64,000 nucleotides of DNA from Rugamonas rubra (GTDB lineage Bacteria; Pseudomonadota; Gammaproteobacteria; Burkholderiales; Burkholderiaceae_D). The position numbers and the translations under genes are program-made. Where the stretch lies: positions 434,001 through 498,000 of the forward strand of contig NZ_FOTW01000004.1 of assembly GCF_900114705.1 (NCBI RefSeq), written 5' to 3'. The notes under the pieces were generated by a model. It ran no database searches. It had not been told where the DNA came from and saw only the letters and a list, made by a program, of their open reading frames with translations. Below are positions 9,369-18,517 of the stretch, piece by piece. Positions within the stretch are counted from its first letter, which is position 1, and each line of letters starts with the position of its first letter.

Positions 9369-10568
9369 ATGACCACAGCCGCTCCATCCGGATCGAACTC
9401 CTACGCTCTACTTCGCGCCGCCGAAGCCGTCACCAATTGGCGCGCACTGGCGATGAGCGCCCTGGCCGGTCTCGCCTTTTTCCTGTTCCTGGCCCTGAGC
9501 GGCTGGCTGGCCAAGAGCAGCGTGTTGTTGGGCGGCCTGTTTTTCCTGCTCTCGCTGGTGCTCGGTCTGGTCGGCTACTCGTCCGTTGGCATCGTCCTGA
9601 TGCGTCGTTCCCAGGGCCAGGACATCGGCCTGGTCGACGCCTTCCTGCAGGCGCTGTTCACCGTTCACCGCTTGTTGGGGCTGGCCGTACTGTTGTTCCT
9701 GGCCTTTGTCGGCTTGGCCCTGGCGACCTTGCTGGTGTTGGCCGTGTGTAAAATTCCCGGCCTCGGACCCTTGGTCTACAGCGTCGCCTTTCCTATCTTG
9801 ACGGTGATCCTGGGGCTGACCACGGCCGGCATGTTCTACGTGGTGATGCCGCTGGCGGCGCCGGCCATTTGGTCCGGCAACACGATCTGGGAAACTGCGG
9901 CGCGCATGCTGGTGATCGTGCGCCAGCGTTTGCTGCCGGTGATTACCCAACTGGTCATCCTCTCGCTGCTGGTGCTGTTCCTGTCCGGCGTGGTGACTTT
10001 TGTGCTGATGACCGGCTATATGACGACGCTGGGCTTGTCCTCGGCGGTCGGCATCAACGCCTCCGGTAACGCGATGGGCATGGTCCAAAGCATGATGCTG
10101 GGCGGTATGGGCGGTATGGGCGGTATGGGTGGCTTGGGCGGCTTGGGCGGCTACGGCATGGACGGCGCGACCTCTTATTTCGGCGCCTTCGCTTTTGCCA
10201 CCGGGCTGCTGTTCACCGTGGGCATGATCATTCCTTTCCTGACCTTCATCAACGGCACTTGCCTGATCTATTTGCAAACCATTGAAGGCCTGCACTTCGA
10301 TGCTGCCGAGGAGCAGTTGCGCGGCCATGTGGACGAGGCCAAACGACGCGCGCAGGAGGCGCGCGAGCGCGCCAGTGCCAAGTTGCAGGAGGTCAAGGCG
10401 GCGCAGCGTGCGCCGCAGGAGGCCGCGCCGACCGCGCCGGCCGCGTCGGTCGCACCAGCCGCAGCGGCTACGCCGGCCGCCACCGCGCGCGCCTGCGCCA
10501 GTTGCCACGCGCCGTTGGCGGCGGACGATGTTTTCTGCGGCGAATGCGGGGCCAAGAACCCGCTGTAG
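9369..10568 (+). CDS. Polytopic membrane protein with C-terminal zinc ribbon
   Basis: A 399-residue integral membrane protein with about six hydrophobic helices between residues 30 and 310, for example LAGLAFFLFLALSGWLA and LLGLAVLLFLAFVGLALATL. A Gly-Met repeat (GGMGGMGGMGGLGGLGGYG, about residues 238-258) sits before the last helices. A charged coiled-coil-like stretch (EEQLRGHVDEAKRRAQEARE) and an Ala/Pro linker lead to a C-terminal zinc ribbon with C376, C379, C390 and C393. It lies 32 nt after the lipoprotein gene with CAGGA before the ATG. Function unknown. Confidence 0.82.
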   Translation: MTTAAPSGSNSYALLRAAEAVTNWRALAMSALAGLAFFLFLALSGWLAKSSVLLGGLFFLLSLVLGLVGYSSVGIVLMRRSQGQDIGLVDAFLQALFTVHRLLGLAVLLFLAFVGLALATLLVLAVCKIPGLGPLVYSVAFPILTVILGLTTAGMFYVVMPLAAPAIWSGNTIWETAARMLVIVRQRLLPVITQLVILSLLVLFLSGVVTFVLMTGYMTTLGLSSAVGINASGNAMGMVQSMMLGGMGGMGGMGGLGGLGGYGMDGATSYFGAFAFATGLLFTVGMIIPFLTFINGTCLIYLQTIEGLHFDAAEEQLRGHVDEAKRRAQEARERASAKLQEVKAAQRAPQEAAPTAPAASVAPAAAATPAATARACASCHAPLAADDVFCGECGAKNPL

Positions 10569-10655
10569 TCGCCCGGCCTTGGCAGTGCGCGCCGGCGCGC
10601 CCTTGATGGGCGGCGCCGGCGCTCCGTTAACCACCTTCATTTCACACGAGTGTCT

Positions 10656-12431
10656 ATGAGTTACGAATTCAACCCGGACAACCAGGTCTTCGAATTTCCC
10701 AATCCGTACAAGGTGGAGAATCTGGCCCTGCTGTTGTCCGGCGGCTTGATGATCCTGGTGGGCATCGTCATCATGCTCGGTATCCGCGACAACATCGCGC
10801 GCGGCCTCGACGGGCGGGCCTTGGCCGTGGTGGGCATCGCCGCCAGCCTGCTGTTTTTCGGCATCGCGCTGTTGGCGCGCGCGTTCACCCAGTTGCGCTA
10901 TTTCTTCGGCCGCAACCGGCCCGACAGCCTGGCCGCCACGGTGGCGCCGGAGCAGGACGGCGACAGCCAGCGGGCGGCCTACTACAAGGAAACGCTGCGG
11001 CAGAACGCGCTGACCTTCAACGAGCCGTCCGGGCCGCTCAACGGCCTGCTGTACGCCTGGTTGCCGCATTTGATCTTCGCGCCCAGGGTGATCCAGGCGT
11101 CGGCGCAAACCCAGTTCAACAATTTCCTCGCCTTGAGCGCGACCTTTCTCAGCTTCCTGCTGTGCTGGTTGATGTTCGGAGCCGGTCCCTTGAACGGCTG
11201 GATCGGCCTGGCCTACGGCGCCTTCGCGTTCGTCCAGATCATGCGGCCGATGGTGCAGCGGGGCAACGGCGGCGGCGTCACCGAGGCCGCCAACGTCGGC
11301 ATGGGCGGGCTGGTCAGCCTGATCGTGCTGGCGGTGCTGGGGCCTGTGTTGCTGGGCCTGCTGTCGCCGCATCTGCCGGCGCTGGACGGTATTTCGATCA
11401 ACGGGGTGGTCTGCGGCGCGCTGCTGTGCACGCTGCTGGGATGCGCCGTTTTCGGCCTGGCGCTGAGGAGGCAGTTGCAGCCGCCGCCGCAGGCCGTCGG
11501 CGCCGCGCGCGTCACCGAGACGGTGACCATGAACGCCCATCCGAACAAGCTGGTCGAGGAGCTCGACCGCATGCTGATGGGCCGTTGGTACAGCAATATT
11601 CCGAACCGGCGCTACACGCGCCGCTCGCCGCAGATCCAAGGGCGGCAGGGCCAGTTCACGGCCGAGTTGCTGGAGGAGAGCCAGCCGCGTCCGCTACCCA
11701 ACCGCATCGCCACCGGCGTCGGCCACGCCTTGTCGCAGCCGCAGTTCTTTTGGCTGACCTGCCTGACCGGGCTGGCGCTGGTGTATCTGGTCGCCGGCAC
11801 CGCCGGCGCCTTCGTCGCCGCGCGCGACATCGTGGCCGCCGCGCCGGCCTCGACGACGCTGGCGTTTTCGCTCAGCCAGTTCATCATCGGCGTGTTCTGC
11901 TACCGCGCCGCGCACGTGCTGTGGGGCCGCTTCGACTTCGTCTCGGAGTTGATCTGGGTCGACATCGGCGGCAGTTTCGAGTCCGCCGACGTGCGCGTCG
12001 GCAACCAGCTGTCCGGCAACGTGCAGACCAGCAAGAGTGTCATCAATGTCGAGTCGATGACGATGCGTGTCTGGGTGTCCGAAATCGACACCGTGATCTT
12101 CGGCAAGGACGCCCAGCGTCAGTTGATCGGCATGCGCGGCCTGCCCGGCGTGGCCGATGAGCTCGCCGCGTCGTTGAAACAGTTCGGCGAAGCGCGCTCG
12201 ATGGTGGTTGCGCCGAGCTCGGCGCAGGACTTCGAACGTGCGCAACAGATCGGCGTGATGGCGCAACTGGTCGGTGGCGCCAGCGCGGCGGGGCTGTTGC
12301 CGGCGGCGCCGGTGGCGGCCGCCGCGCTGGCGTCGGCGCTCGGGGCGCGGCAGTTTTGCACCGGCTGCGGCACCGGCCTGGAACCCGACGCGAGTTTTTG
12401 CGGCGAATGCGGGAAACCGACGGCGAACTGA
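10656..12431 (+). CDS. Large membrane protein with C-terminal zinc ribbon
   Basis: A 591-residue protein. Helices lie near residues 25-45, 55-75, 155-175, 215-240 and 250-270, then a soluble segment, then another pair near 375-420. After them comes a soluble domain (LIWVDIGGSFESADVRVGNQ, MTMRVWVSEIDTVIFGKDAQRQLIGM) and a final zinc ribbon with C568, C571, C582 and C585. The zinc-ribbon tail closely matches that of the preceding gene (FCGECG in both), suggesting a shared partner or fold. I place the start at the ATG at 10656; a GTG two codons upstream is possible. Last gene of the operon. Function unknown. Confidence 0.8.
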   Translation: MSYEFNPDNQVFEFPNPYKVENLALLLSGGLMILVGIVIMLGIRDNIARGLDGRALAVVGIAASLLFFGIALLARAFTQLRYFFGRNRPDSLAATVAPEQDGDSQRAAYYKETLRQNALTFNEPSGPLNGLLYAWLPHLIFAPRVIQASAQTQFNNFLALSATFLSFLLCWLMFGAGPLNGWIGLAYGAFAFVQIMRPMVQRGNGGGVTEAANVGMGGLVSLIVLAVLGPVLLGLLSPHLPALDGISINGVVCGALLCTLLGCAVFGLALRRQLQPPPQAVGAARVTETVTMNAHPNKLVEELDRMLMGRWYSNIPNRRYTRRSPQIQGRQGQFTAELLEESQPRPLPNRIATGVGHALSQPQFFWLTCLTGLALVYLVAGTAGAFVAARDIVAAAPASTTLAFSLSQFIIGVFCYRAAHVLWGRFDFVSELIWVDIGGSFESADVRVGNQLSGNVQTSKSVINVESMTMRVWVSEIDTVIFGKDAQRQLIGMRGLPGVADELAASLKQFGEARSMVVAPSSAQDFERAQQIGVMAQLVGGASAAGLLPAAPVAAAALASALGARQFCTGCGTGLEPDASFCGECGKPTAN

Positions 12432-12477
12432 GCGCGCCGGCGCGGCCGGCGCGGCCGGGGCCGCCCGGCTCCGCCGG

Positions 12478-13206
12478 CTAGCGGACCCCGCCCGCCGCGA
12501 TCGCCTTGATCGCCGGCAAGTCGAGCACCTCCAGCTCGCGCGGCGCCACCCGCACCAATCCCTCCCGCTTGAACTTGGTCAACTGCCGGCTGACGCATTC
12601 GCGCGTGACGCCGAGGTAGTTGCTGAGGTCCTCGTGCGTCATGCGCAGCTGGAACTTGTCGATCGCATAGCCGCGCGCCTCGTAGACCGAGGCGGCGCGG
12701 ACGATCAGCGTGGCCAGGCGCTGGCGCGCCTTCATTTTTCCCAGCAGCAGCACGACGCTCTGCATGCGGGCGATCTCCTCGCCGACCATGCGGTGGAATT
12801 GCTGGCGCAGCGCCGGCATCTTGGCCAGCAGCGCCTCCAGGTCGGCGAAGGGCAGCTCGCACACCGCGCAATCCTCCAGCGCCACCACTTCGCAGCTGTG
12901 CACGCCGCTGGCGATGGCGTCCAGCCCCAGCAGTTGTCCGCTGAAGTGGAAGCCGGTGACCTGCTCGCTGCCGTCGCGGTTGATGCGGTAGGCCTTGAAT
13001 TGCCCCTCGCGCACGGCGTACAGGCTGGCGAACGGCGTGCCGGTGCGGTACAGCCGCTCGCCCTGGGCAAGCGGGAAACGGCGGCCGACGATGCGGTCGA
13101 GCTTGTCCACGTCGGCCGTGCCGAGTTCCATCGGCAGGCAGAGTCGGCGCACGGCGCAGTCGGCGCAATGGATGGCGGACGCCGTTGGTGTTGCTTCTTG
13201 CGGCAT
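12478..13206 (-). CDS. fnr: FNR-type oxygen-sensing transcription regulator
   Basis: A 242-residue Crp/Fnr-family protein with the iron-sulfur ligands of true FNR. C14, C17 and C23 form a CX2CX5C cluster and C116 lies exactly 93 residues after C23, the same spacing as C29-C122 in E. coli FNR. A cNMP-like beta-roll and a winged helix follow; the recognition helix (GVTRECVSRQL) keeps the E..SR pattern that reads TTGAT half-sites. It should bind a [4Fe-4S] cluster and control the shift to low oxygen. A perfect 9-bp palindrome lies just upstream of the start. Confidence 0.93.
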   Translation of the reverse strand: MPQEATPTASAIHCADCAVRRLCLPMELGTADVDKLDRIVGRRFPLAQGERLYRTGTPFASLYAVREGQFKAYRINRDGSEQVTGFHFSGQLLGLDAIASGVHSCEVVALEDCAVCELPFADLEALLAKMPALRQQFHRMVGEEIARMQSVVLLLGKMKARQRLATLIVRAASVYEARGYAIDKFQLRMTHEDLSNYLGVTRECVSRQLTKFKREGLVRVAPRELEVLDLPAIKAIAAGGVR

Positions 13207-13223
13207 GTTTTCCCGGGTGGTTG

Positions 13224-13245
13224 GGCAAGAACGGGTGTTCTTGCC
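13224..13245 (-). promoter_or_regulatory. Perfect palindrome upstream of fnr
   Basis: GGCAAGAAC-GGGT-GTTCTTGCC has 9-bp perfect arms and ends 18 bp before the fnr start codon. It does not match the FNR box (TTGAT-N4-ATCAA). It could be an operator for another regulator or a hairpin in the leader near the ribosome-binding site. Confidence 0.6.
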
Positions 13246-13333
13246 TAACTAACATGGGGCGGCGCGGCGGCAAGCACAATACTGGGTGGGAAAATATTTA
13301 TCCCTGGAATTGCGGGGCCGATGGCCTGATGGC

Positions 13334-13945
13334 CTATTCCGCCGGCGTGCCGATGAATTCGTCGCGCTGTTCGGCCAGGGCCGAGAAGGCCTTGAGCTGG
13401 GGGAAATGGTCGGCTGCGACCAGCGTCGGCATCATCATCTGGATGAAGTTCCATGCCACGGCGATGGTCACTTCGGTATTGCCGAACGGCTGGCCCGGCG
13501 TCGGCAGGGGCGCGGTGGTTAGGTCGGCCTCGAGCGCGCCGCAGGCCGCCAGCAGTTGCTCGCTGACGCGCGCCAGCCAGGGCGTGTACTGCTTGTCCTC
13601 GGGACGCTTGTGTTCGTAGACGATCTGCACGGCTTTTTCGGCGGCGGCCAGCGCCAGGCCGGTCAGCCGGCAGGCGCGCAGGCGCGCCTCGGCGCCCTCC
13701 GGCTGCAACTTGGCGCCGGCCGGCGTCAAGTGGGCCAGGTAGTCGATGATCAGCGTCGAGTCCATCAGGATTTGGCCGTTGTCGAGCACCAATGTTGGCG
13801 CCTTGACCACGGGATTGATCTGTTTGAATTGCTCGTAGGTGCTGAAGACGGAGATCGACTGGTGTTCGAAGTCGAGCTTGAGCAGCTTGAGGCAGATGGC
13901 GACGCGGCGGACGTAGGGTGAGTCCAGCATTCCGATCAGTTTCAT
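13334..13945 (-). CDS. Glutathione S-transferase
   Basis: A 203-residue glutathione S-transferase. The N-terminal thioredoxin-like domain is clear (MKLIGMLDSPYVRRVAICLK, then NPVVKAPTLVLDNGQILMDSTLIIDYL, with the cis-Pro and the DS glutathione-binding pair). The all-helical C-terminal domain fills the rest. The active-site residue in the first loop is probably the Ser of LDSPYVRR. The ATG at 13945 begins the domain exactly and has a GGGG ribosome-binding site; the longer frame back to 14113 is not supported. It is divergent from a LysR gene that may regulate it. Confidence 0.92.
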   Translation of the reverse strand: MKLIGMLDSPYVRRVAICLKLLKLDFEHQSISVFSTYEQFKQINPVVKAPTLVLDNGQILMDSTLIIDYLAHLTPAGAKLQPEGAEARLRACRLTGLALAAAEKAVQIVYEHKRPEDKQYTPWLARVSEQLLAACGALEADLTTAPLPTPGQPFGNTEVTIAVAWNFIQMMMPTLVAADHFPQLKAFSALAEQRDEFIGTPAE

Positions 13946-14104
13946 TGTTTCCCCGTTAGAATAACTATCAGTTTGATGGCGGATCGGGCCGATTCTGCGC
14001 GGCGATCTCGTCAATGGCGGTAAAAAGCGCGAGGAAACAGTGTATGCCGCGCCTGCCGATCCGAATAGCGATAATAATCGACGGATTACGTTAGGAATTC
14101 TTAC

Positions 14105-15007
14105 ATGATGCATTTGCCTCCCCTGACCGCCCTGCGTTGCTTCGAGGCGGTGGCGCGCCTGGGCGGCGTGACGCTGGCGGCGCGCGAGCTACATGTCACG
14201 CATTCGGCGGTGAGCCAGCAGATCAAGCTGCTGGAAGAGTTGATGGGGCTGGCGCTGTTCGTGCGCGAGGGGCGGGGGCTGCGGCTGACCGACGAGGGCC
14301 GCTTGTATTCGCTGGACATCCGCGCCGCGCTGCGCGGCATTGTCCAGGCGACGCAATTGGCGCAGGGGCGGCCGCAGGACAGCGAATTGGTCATCGCGAC
14401 CCTGCCGTCGTTTGCCCTGCATTGGCTATTGCCCCGGCTGGATAATTTCCGTGCACTGCATCCGTATTATCGGCTGCGTTTGCAGACCAGTTTGGCGGTG
14501 CAGGATTTGCGCAGCGGCTTGGTCGATATTGGTATCCGCATGGGGCAGGGGCATTGGCCGGATATGGAAAAGGTGGCCTTGTTCGAGGACGAGTTAATCG
14601 TGGTGTGTTCGCCGCGTTTTCGCGATGGTGATATTCCAACGTCGGCCGGGGAAATCATGGCGTGTCCGTTGGTTCGCACACCGGACGCGCCATGGACGGA
14701 GTGGTGTCAGGCGGCCGGCGTAGCCGAGCCGAATAGCCGCGATGGTTTGTTCGCCAATGATTCGAATATCGTCTTGGGCGCCGTTTTATTGGGGCAAGGC
14801 GTTGCGCTGGAACGTAGGAGTTTGGTGTCGAGAGCACTGGAAAAAGGTGATTTGATCAAAATAAGCGCTATTGCTGTGTCTTACGCCTATCCATATTGGT
14901 TGGTGTGGCAACAGCAGGATATATCTAAACTCAAGCAGCAGCATTTTATCGACTGGGTAGTTGAGGAAGTTCGGCTTTATCAAGATTCGGCATCGAAAAA
15001 TAGTTGA
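14105..15007 (+). CDS. LysR-family transcriptional regulator
   Basis: A 300-residue LysR-type regulator of the GcvA/AmpR-like kind. The N-terminal winged helix-turn-helix (residues 3-62) includes GVTLAARELHVTHSAVSQQI, followed by a periplasmic-binding-like effector domain (LVIATLPSFALHWLLPRLDNF and onward). It is divergent from the glutathione S-transferase gene across 159 bp, and such genes usually regulate their divergent neighbour. Tandem ATG codons make the exact start uncertain by one residue. The 3' third has lower GC than the 5' part. Confidence 0.93.
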   Translation: MMHLPPLTALRCFEAVARLGGVTLAARELHVTHSAVSQQIKLLEELMGLALFVREGRGLRLTDEGRLYSLDIRAALRGIVQATQLAQGRPQDSELVIATLPSFALHWLLPRLDNFRALHPYYRLRLQTSLAVQDLRSGLVDIGIRMGQGHWPDMEKVALFEDELIVVCSPRFRDGDIPTSAGEIMACPLVRTPDAPWTEWCQAAGVAEPNSRDGLFANDSNIVLGAVLLGQGVALERRSLVSRALEKGDLIKISAIAVSYAYPYWLVWQQQDISKLKQQHFIDWVVEEVRLYQDSASKNS

Positions 15008-15334
15008 GACAATTCAGCTTTTCCTGTTCAGGGAAATAGTTCATCACCACGGCGCACCGCCTGGGCCATCCCGCAGACACTTCTCACTTGCCCAACGGTC
15101 TGGCGCTGTGCGGCCTGGGCATTGGTGTCAAGCCGAATTCTGGTTTATTCGTGCTAAGTTTTGGCATAAGTGCGAGGTGGGAAGGTGTGTTTCGTGAACG
15201 CCTACCCCGGCCCTTTGGACAAATTGGGAAGGCGGCGGCGAACAAATCCATTCCCCGGTATATTGCACAGTCGGGGGCTCTGTCGTGTCTGGCCCATTCA
15301 ATCCAGAAACAATTTCTTAGCGAAGAGGTGAATA
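15008..15334. other. Intergenic region, nothing convincing
   Basis: About 327 bases between the LysR and aldo/keto reductase genes. Apart from a small imperfect inverted repeat (TTTTCCTG/CAGGGAAA near 15018-15036), I see no gene, terminator or clear promoter. Confidence 0.5.
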
Positions 15335-16360
15335 ATGGAACATCGTTACTTGGGCGCGTCCGGTTTCAAGGTGCCGGTATTAAGTTTCGGCACGGGCACG
15401 TTCGGCGGCAAGGGGGAGTTTTTCGGCGCGTGGGGACATACCGATGTGGCCGAGGCGAAGCGTTTGGTGGATATTTGTCTGGATGCCGGATTAACCATGT
15501 TCGATAGCGCCGATGTCTATTCCGGTGGTGTGGCCGAATCCGTATTGGGCGAGGCGATCAAGGGACGGCGCGACAAGGTATTAATTTCGACCAAGGCGAC
15601 TTTCCGCAGCGGCGACGATCCCAACGCCGTCGGTTCGTCGCGCTTTCATTTGATCCAGGCTTGCGACGCGGCATTGAAACGCTTGGGCACCGATTATATC
15701 GACCTGTTTCAGTTGCACGGTTTCGACGCCCATACGCCGGTGCAGGAGGTATTGTCGACGCTGGACGATTTGGTGCGGGCCGGTAAGATCCGCTATGTCG
15801 GCGTGTCCAATTTCTCCGGCTGGCATTTGATGAAGTCGCTGGCGACGGCCGAGCGCTATGGTTATCCGCGCTATATTTGTCATCAGGCGTATTACTCGCT
15901 GATCGGCCGCGATTATGAGTCGGAGTTGATGCCGCTGGGCTTGGACCAGGGCGTCGGCGCGATGGTGTGGAGTCCGCTCGGCTGGGGCCGCCTGACGGGC
16001 AAGATCCGCCGTGGCCAGCCGCTGCCCGAGCAGAGCCGCTTGCACAAGACGGCCGAGATGGGGCCGCCGGTGGCCGACGAGTTGTTGTTCCGCGTCGTCG
16101 ATGCGCTCGACCTGGTCGCGGCCGAGACCGGCAAGACGGTGGCGCAGATCGCGCTGAACTGGTTGCTGCAGCGGCCCGGCGTGGCGACAGTGGTGGTCGG
16201 CGCGCGCGACGAGGCGCAGTTGCGGCAGAACCTGGGCGCGGTGGGGTGGCAGTTGACGGCGGCGCAGATGGCGGCGCTGGACGCGGCCAGCGCCGTCACG
16301 CCTGCCTATCCCTACTGGCACCAGCGCGGCTTCGCCGAGCTGAACCCCAGCCCGGTATAG
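15335..16360 (+). CDS. Aldo/keto reductase
   Basis: A 341-residue NADPH-dependent aldo/keto reductase. The catalytic tetrad is visible in its usual motifs: Asp in MFDSADVYSGG, Tyr five residues later, Lys in VLISTKATF and His in LFQLHGFD. NADPH-binding motifs near the C-terminus (ALNWLLQRPGVATVVVGAR) are complete, and the length fits the family. The ATG has GAAGAGGTG upstream. It reduces carbonyl compounds; the substrate cannot be inferred. The neighbouring LysR and GST genes suggest a detoxification theme, which is only contextual. Confidence 0.93.
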   Translation: MEHRYLGASGFKVPVLSFGTGTFGGKGEFFGAWGHTDVAEAKRLVDICLDAGLTMFDSADVYSGGVAESVLGEAIKGRRDKVLISTKATFRSGDDPNAVGSSRFHLIQACDAALKRLGTDYIDLFQLHGFDAHTPVQEVLSTLDDLVRAGKIRYVGVSNFSGWHLMKSLATAERYGYPRYICHQAYYSLIGRDYESELMPLGLDQGVGAMVWSPLGWGRLTGKIRRGQPLPEQSRLHKTAEMGPPVADELLFRVVDALDLVAAETGKTVAQIALNWLLQRPGVATVVVGARDEAQLRQNLGAVGWQLTAAQMAALDAASAVTPAYPYWHQRGFAELNPSPV

Positions 16361-16375
16361 GCGTGCCGGCGGCCG

Positions 16376-18079
16376 CTACATGGTGCCAAACGGCGGGATC
16401 GTGAAGCCATCGTCGTCGATCTGGTCGCCATCGCCTGCGCCGCCGGCGGCGTTGTTGGGCAGCGGGGTTTGCGCCGGGAAGGTGAATTGCAGGCGCACGC
16501 CCTGGCCGGGGCTGCTGTCGAGGCGCAACTGGCCCTTGAAGATGGCCTGCACCAGGTTGTGCACGATGGACAGGCCGAGGCCGGAGCCGCCCTGGCCCAG
16601 CTTGGTGGTGTAGAACGGTTCGAACACCTTGTGCTGCAGCTCGGCGGCGATGCCGTGGCCGTTGTCGCTGTAGACCAGTTCGACCATGTCGCCGTCGCGC
16701 CGCGCCTCGATGACGATGTGGCCGTCCGGCATGCCGTCGAAGCCGTGGGTGATCGAGTTCATGATGACGTTGTTGATGATCTGTTCCAGGTGGCCGGGGT
16801 AGCTGTCGAGCATGATGCCGTCGGGAATGTTCAGCTCGACGGTGGCCTTGGCGCGGCGGGTGATGGCGCCCAGCGCCGTCAGGCTGTCCTGCACGGTGGT
16901 GCGCAGGTCGAAGGTGCGCCGGCGCTGGCTGGTCTGGTCGACCGAGACGCGCTTGAAGCTTTCGATCAGGTCGTTGGAGCGGTGGCCGTTGCGGGCGATG
17001 ATCTCGCTGGCGCCCAGACAGTCGGCCAGACCGTGCTGCAGGCCGGAGCGGGTCAGCTGGTTGCGCTCGATGGCGCCGCTCAGCTCCTTGAGCTTGTCGT
17101 GCAGGGCGGTGGCGGCCAGCACCATGTTGCCGATCGGCGTGTTGAGCTCGTGCGAGACGCCGGCCACCAGCACGCCGAGCGAGGCCAGTTTCTCCGATTC
17201 GATGATCTGCGCCATGGCCTGGCGCAACTCGCTGGTGCGCGCCTCGACCCGGCTTTCCAGCTGCTCGTTGAGTTCCTGCAAGGATTGCTCGACCCGCTTG
17301 CGCTCGGACAGGTCGATGCGGATGCAGATCATGCGCTGCGGCGCGCCGTGCTCGTCGCGGCCGACGATCATGCCGTTGTCGAGCACCCATTTCCAGCTGC
17401 CGTCGCGGCAGCGGGCGCGGTATTCCTGCTTGTAGCGCGGCGTGGCGCCGGCGAAGTAGTCGCGCATGGCCTGTTGCACCCGCTCGCGGTCGTCGGGGTG
17501 GAGCAGGGCGTCGCGGCCGCCGATGCTGGCCTCGATCTCGCCGTCGGCGTAGCCGTGCATGGCGGTGCAGCAGGCGGAGAAGACGACGTTGCCGCTGGGA
17601 ATGTCCCAGTCCCACACGCCGTAGCCGGCGCCCTCGAGGGCGAACTTCCAGCGCTCCTCGCTGTCGCGCAGGGCCTGGGCGGCGGCGCGGTGCTGGCGGC
17701 GCCGCTCGGCCTCCTTGAGCTCGCGCTTGACGGCCGGCGCCAGCCGCGCCAGGTTGCCTTTCATTACGTAGTCGTGGGCGCCGGCGCGCATCAGCAGCAC
17801 CGCCGTCTCCTCGCCGATGTTGTTCGAGACGACGATGAAGGGCAGGTCGAGGCCGGCCTCGCCGAGCAGGGCCAGCGCGGCGCTGGCGCTGAAGCCGGGC
17901 AGGTTGTAGTCGGAGATGACCAGGTCCCAGTGCGGCGCGGCCAGCGCCAGCCGCATGCCGGCCGCGTCGTCGACGCGGGTGGCGGCGACGTCGAAGTCGG
18001 CCTGGCGCAGGCTGCGCAGCAGCAGCTCGGCGTCGCTGTCGGAGTCCTCAACCAGCAGGATGGAAAGGGGCGTCATCAT
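16376..18079 (-). CDS. REC-PAS-histidine kinase (hybrid sensor)
   Basis: A 567-residue signalling protein. An N-terminal receiver domain has phosphoacceptor D57 (VISDYNLPG). A PAS domain follows (about residues 140-275, WKFALEGAGYGVWDWDIPSG). A short coiled coil leads to a histidine kinase core with H310 in GVSHELNTPIGN and an ATPase domain (NNVIMNSITHGFDG, YSDNGHGIA, GQGGSGLGLSIV). There is no membrane segment, so it acts in the cytoplasm, probably receiving phosphate on its receiver from the upstream kinase. It lies 6 nt after the single-domain receiver gene in the same operon. Confidence 0.93.
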   Translation of the reverse strand: MMTPLSILLVEDSDSDAELLLRSLRQADFDVAATRVDDAAGMRLALAAPHWDLVISDYNLPGFSASAALALLGEAGLDLPFIVVSNNIGEETAVLLMRAGAHDYVMKGNLARLAPAVKRELKEAERRRQHRAAAQALRDSEERWKFALEGAGYGVWDWDIPSGNVVFSACCTAMHGYADGEIEASIGGRDALLHPDDRERVQQAMRDYFAGATPRYKQEYRARCRDGSWKWVLDNGMIVGRDEHGAPQRMICIRIDLSERKRVEQSLQELNEQLESRVEARTSELRQAMAQIIESEKLASLGVLVAGVSHELNTPIGNMVLAATALHDKLKELSGAIERNQLTRSGLQHGLADCLGASEIIARNGHRSNDLIESFKRVSVDQTSQRRRTFDLRTTVQDSLTALGAITRRAKATVELNIPDGIMLDSYPGHLEQIINNVIMNSITHGFDGMPDGHIVIEARRDGDMVELVYSDNGHGIAAELQHKVFEPFYTTKLGQGGSGLGLSIVHNLVQAIFKGQLRLDSSPGQGVRLQFTFPAQTPLPNNAAGGAGDGDQIDDDGFTIPPFGTM

Positions 18080-18085
18080 GGTCGC

Positions 18086-18517
18086 TCACGGCGCTTCGTT
18101 GATTACCAGCCAGTATAGCCCGAGCTGGCGGATGGTTTCATTGAATTGCAGGAAGTCGACCGGCTTGCGGATGTAGCTGTTGACGCCCAGGTCGTAGCCG
18201 GCGGCGATGTCCTGCTCCTCGCGCGAGGAGGTCAGGATCACCACCGGGGCGCGGTGGGTGCGCGGGTCGGCGCGGATGCGGCGCAACACCTCGAGGCCGT
18301 CGATCTTGGGCAGCTTGAGGTCGAGCAGCACCAGCACCGGCAGGCTGGTCGGGTCGCGGCCGGCGTGGGCGCCCTCGCCGAACAGGTAGTCGAGCGCCTC
18401 CTGGCCGTCCTGCGCCACCACCAGGGTGTTGGTGATGTTGTTGCGCTGCAGGGCGCGCTCGGTCAGCGCGATGTCGCTGGGGTTGTCTTCGATCAGCAGG
18501 ATCACTTTGCCGTGCAT
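18086..18517 (-). CDS. Single-domain response regulator
   Basis: A 143-residue CheY-like receiver of the Rcp1 type often paired with phytochrome-like kinases. Phosphoacceptor D66 lies in VLVLLDLKLPK, the acidic pocket is E10/D11, and the switch residues Thr (VVILTSSREEQD) and Lys (YIRKPVDF) are present. It has no output domain, so it probably relays phosphate to or from the adjacent kinases. The ATG at 18517 lies 16 nt inside the end of the upstream kinase gene, so the two are translationally coupled. Confidence 0.93.
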   Translation of the reverse strand: MHGKVILLIEDNPSDIALTERALQRNNITNTLVVAQDGQEALDYLFGEGAHAGRDPTSLPVLVLLDLKLPKIDGLEVLRRIRADPRTHRAPVVILTSSREEQDIAAGYDLGVNSYIRKPVDFLQFNETIRQLGLYWLVINEAP

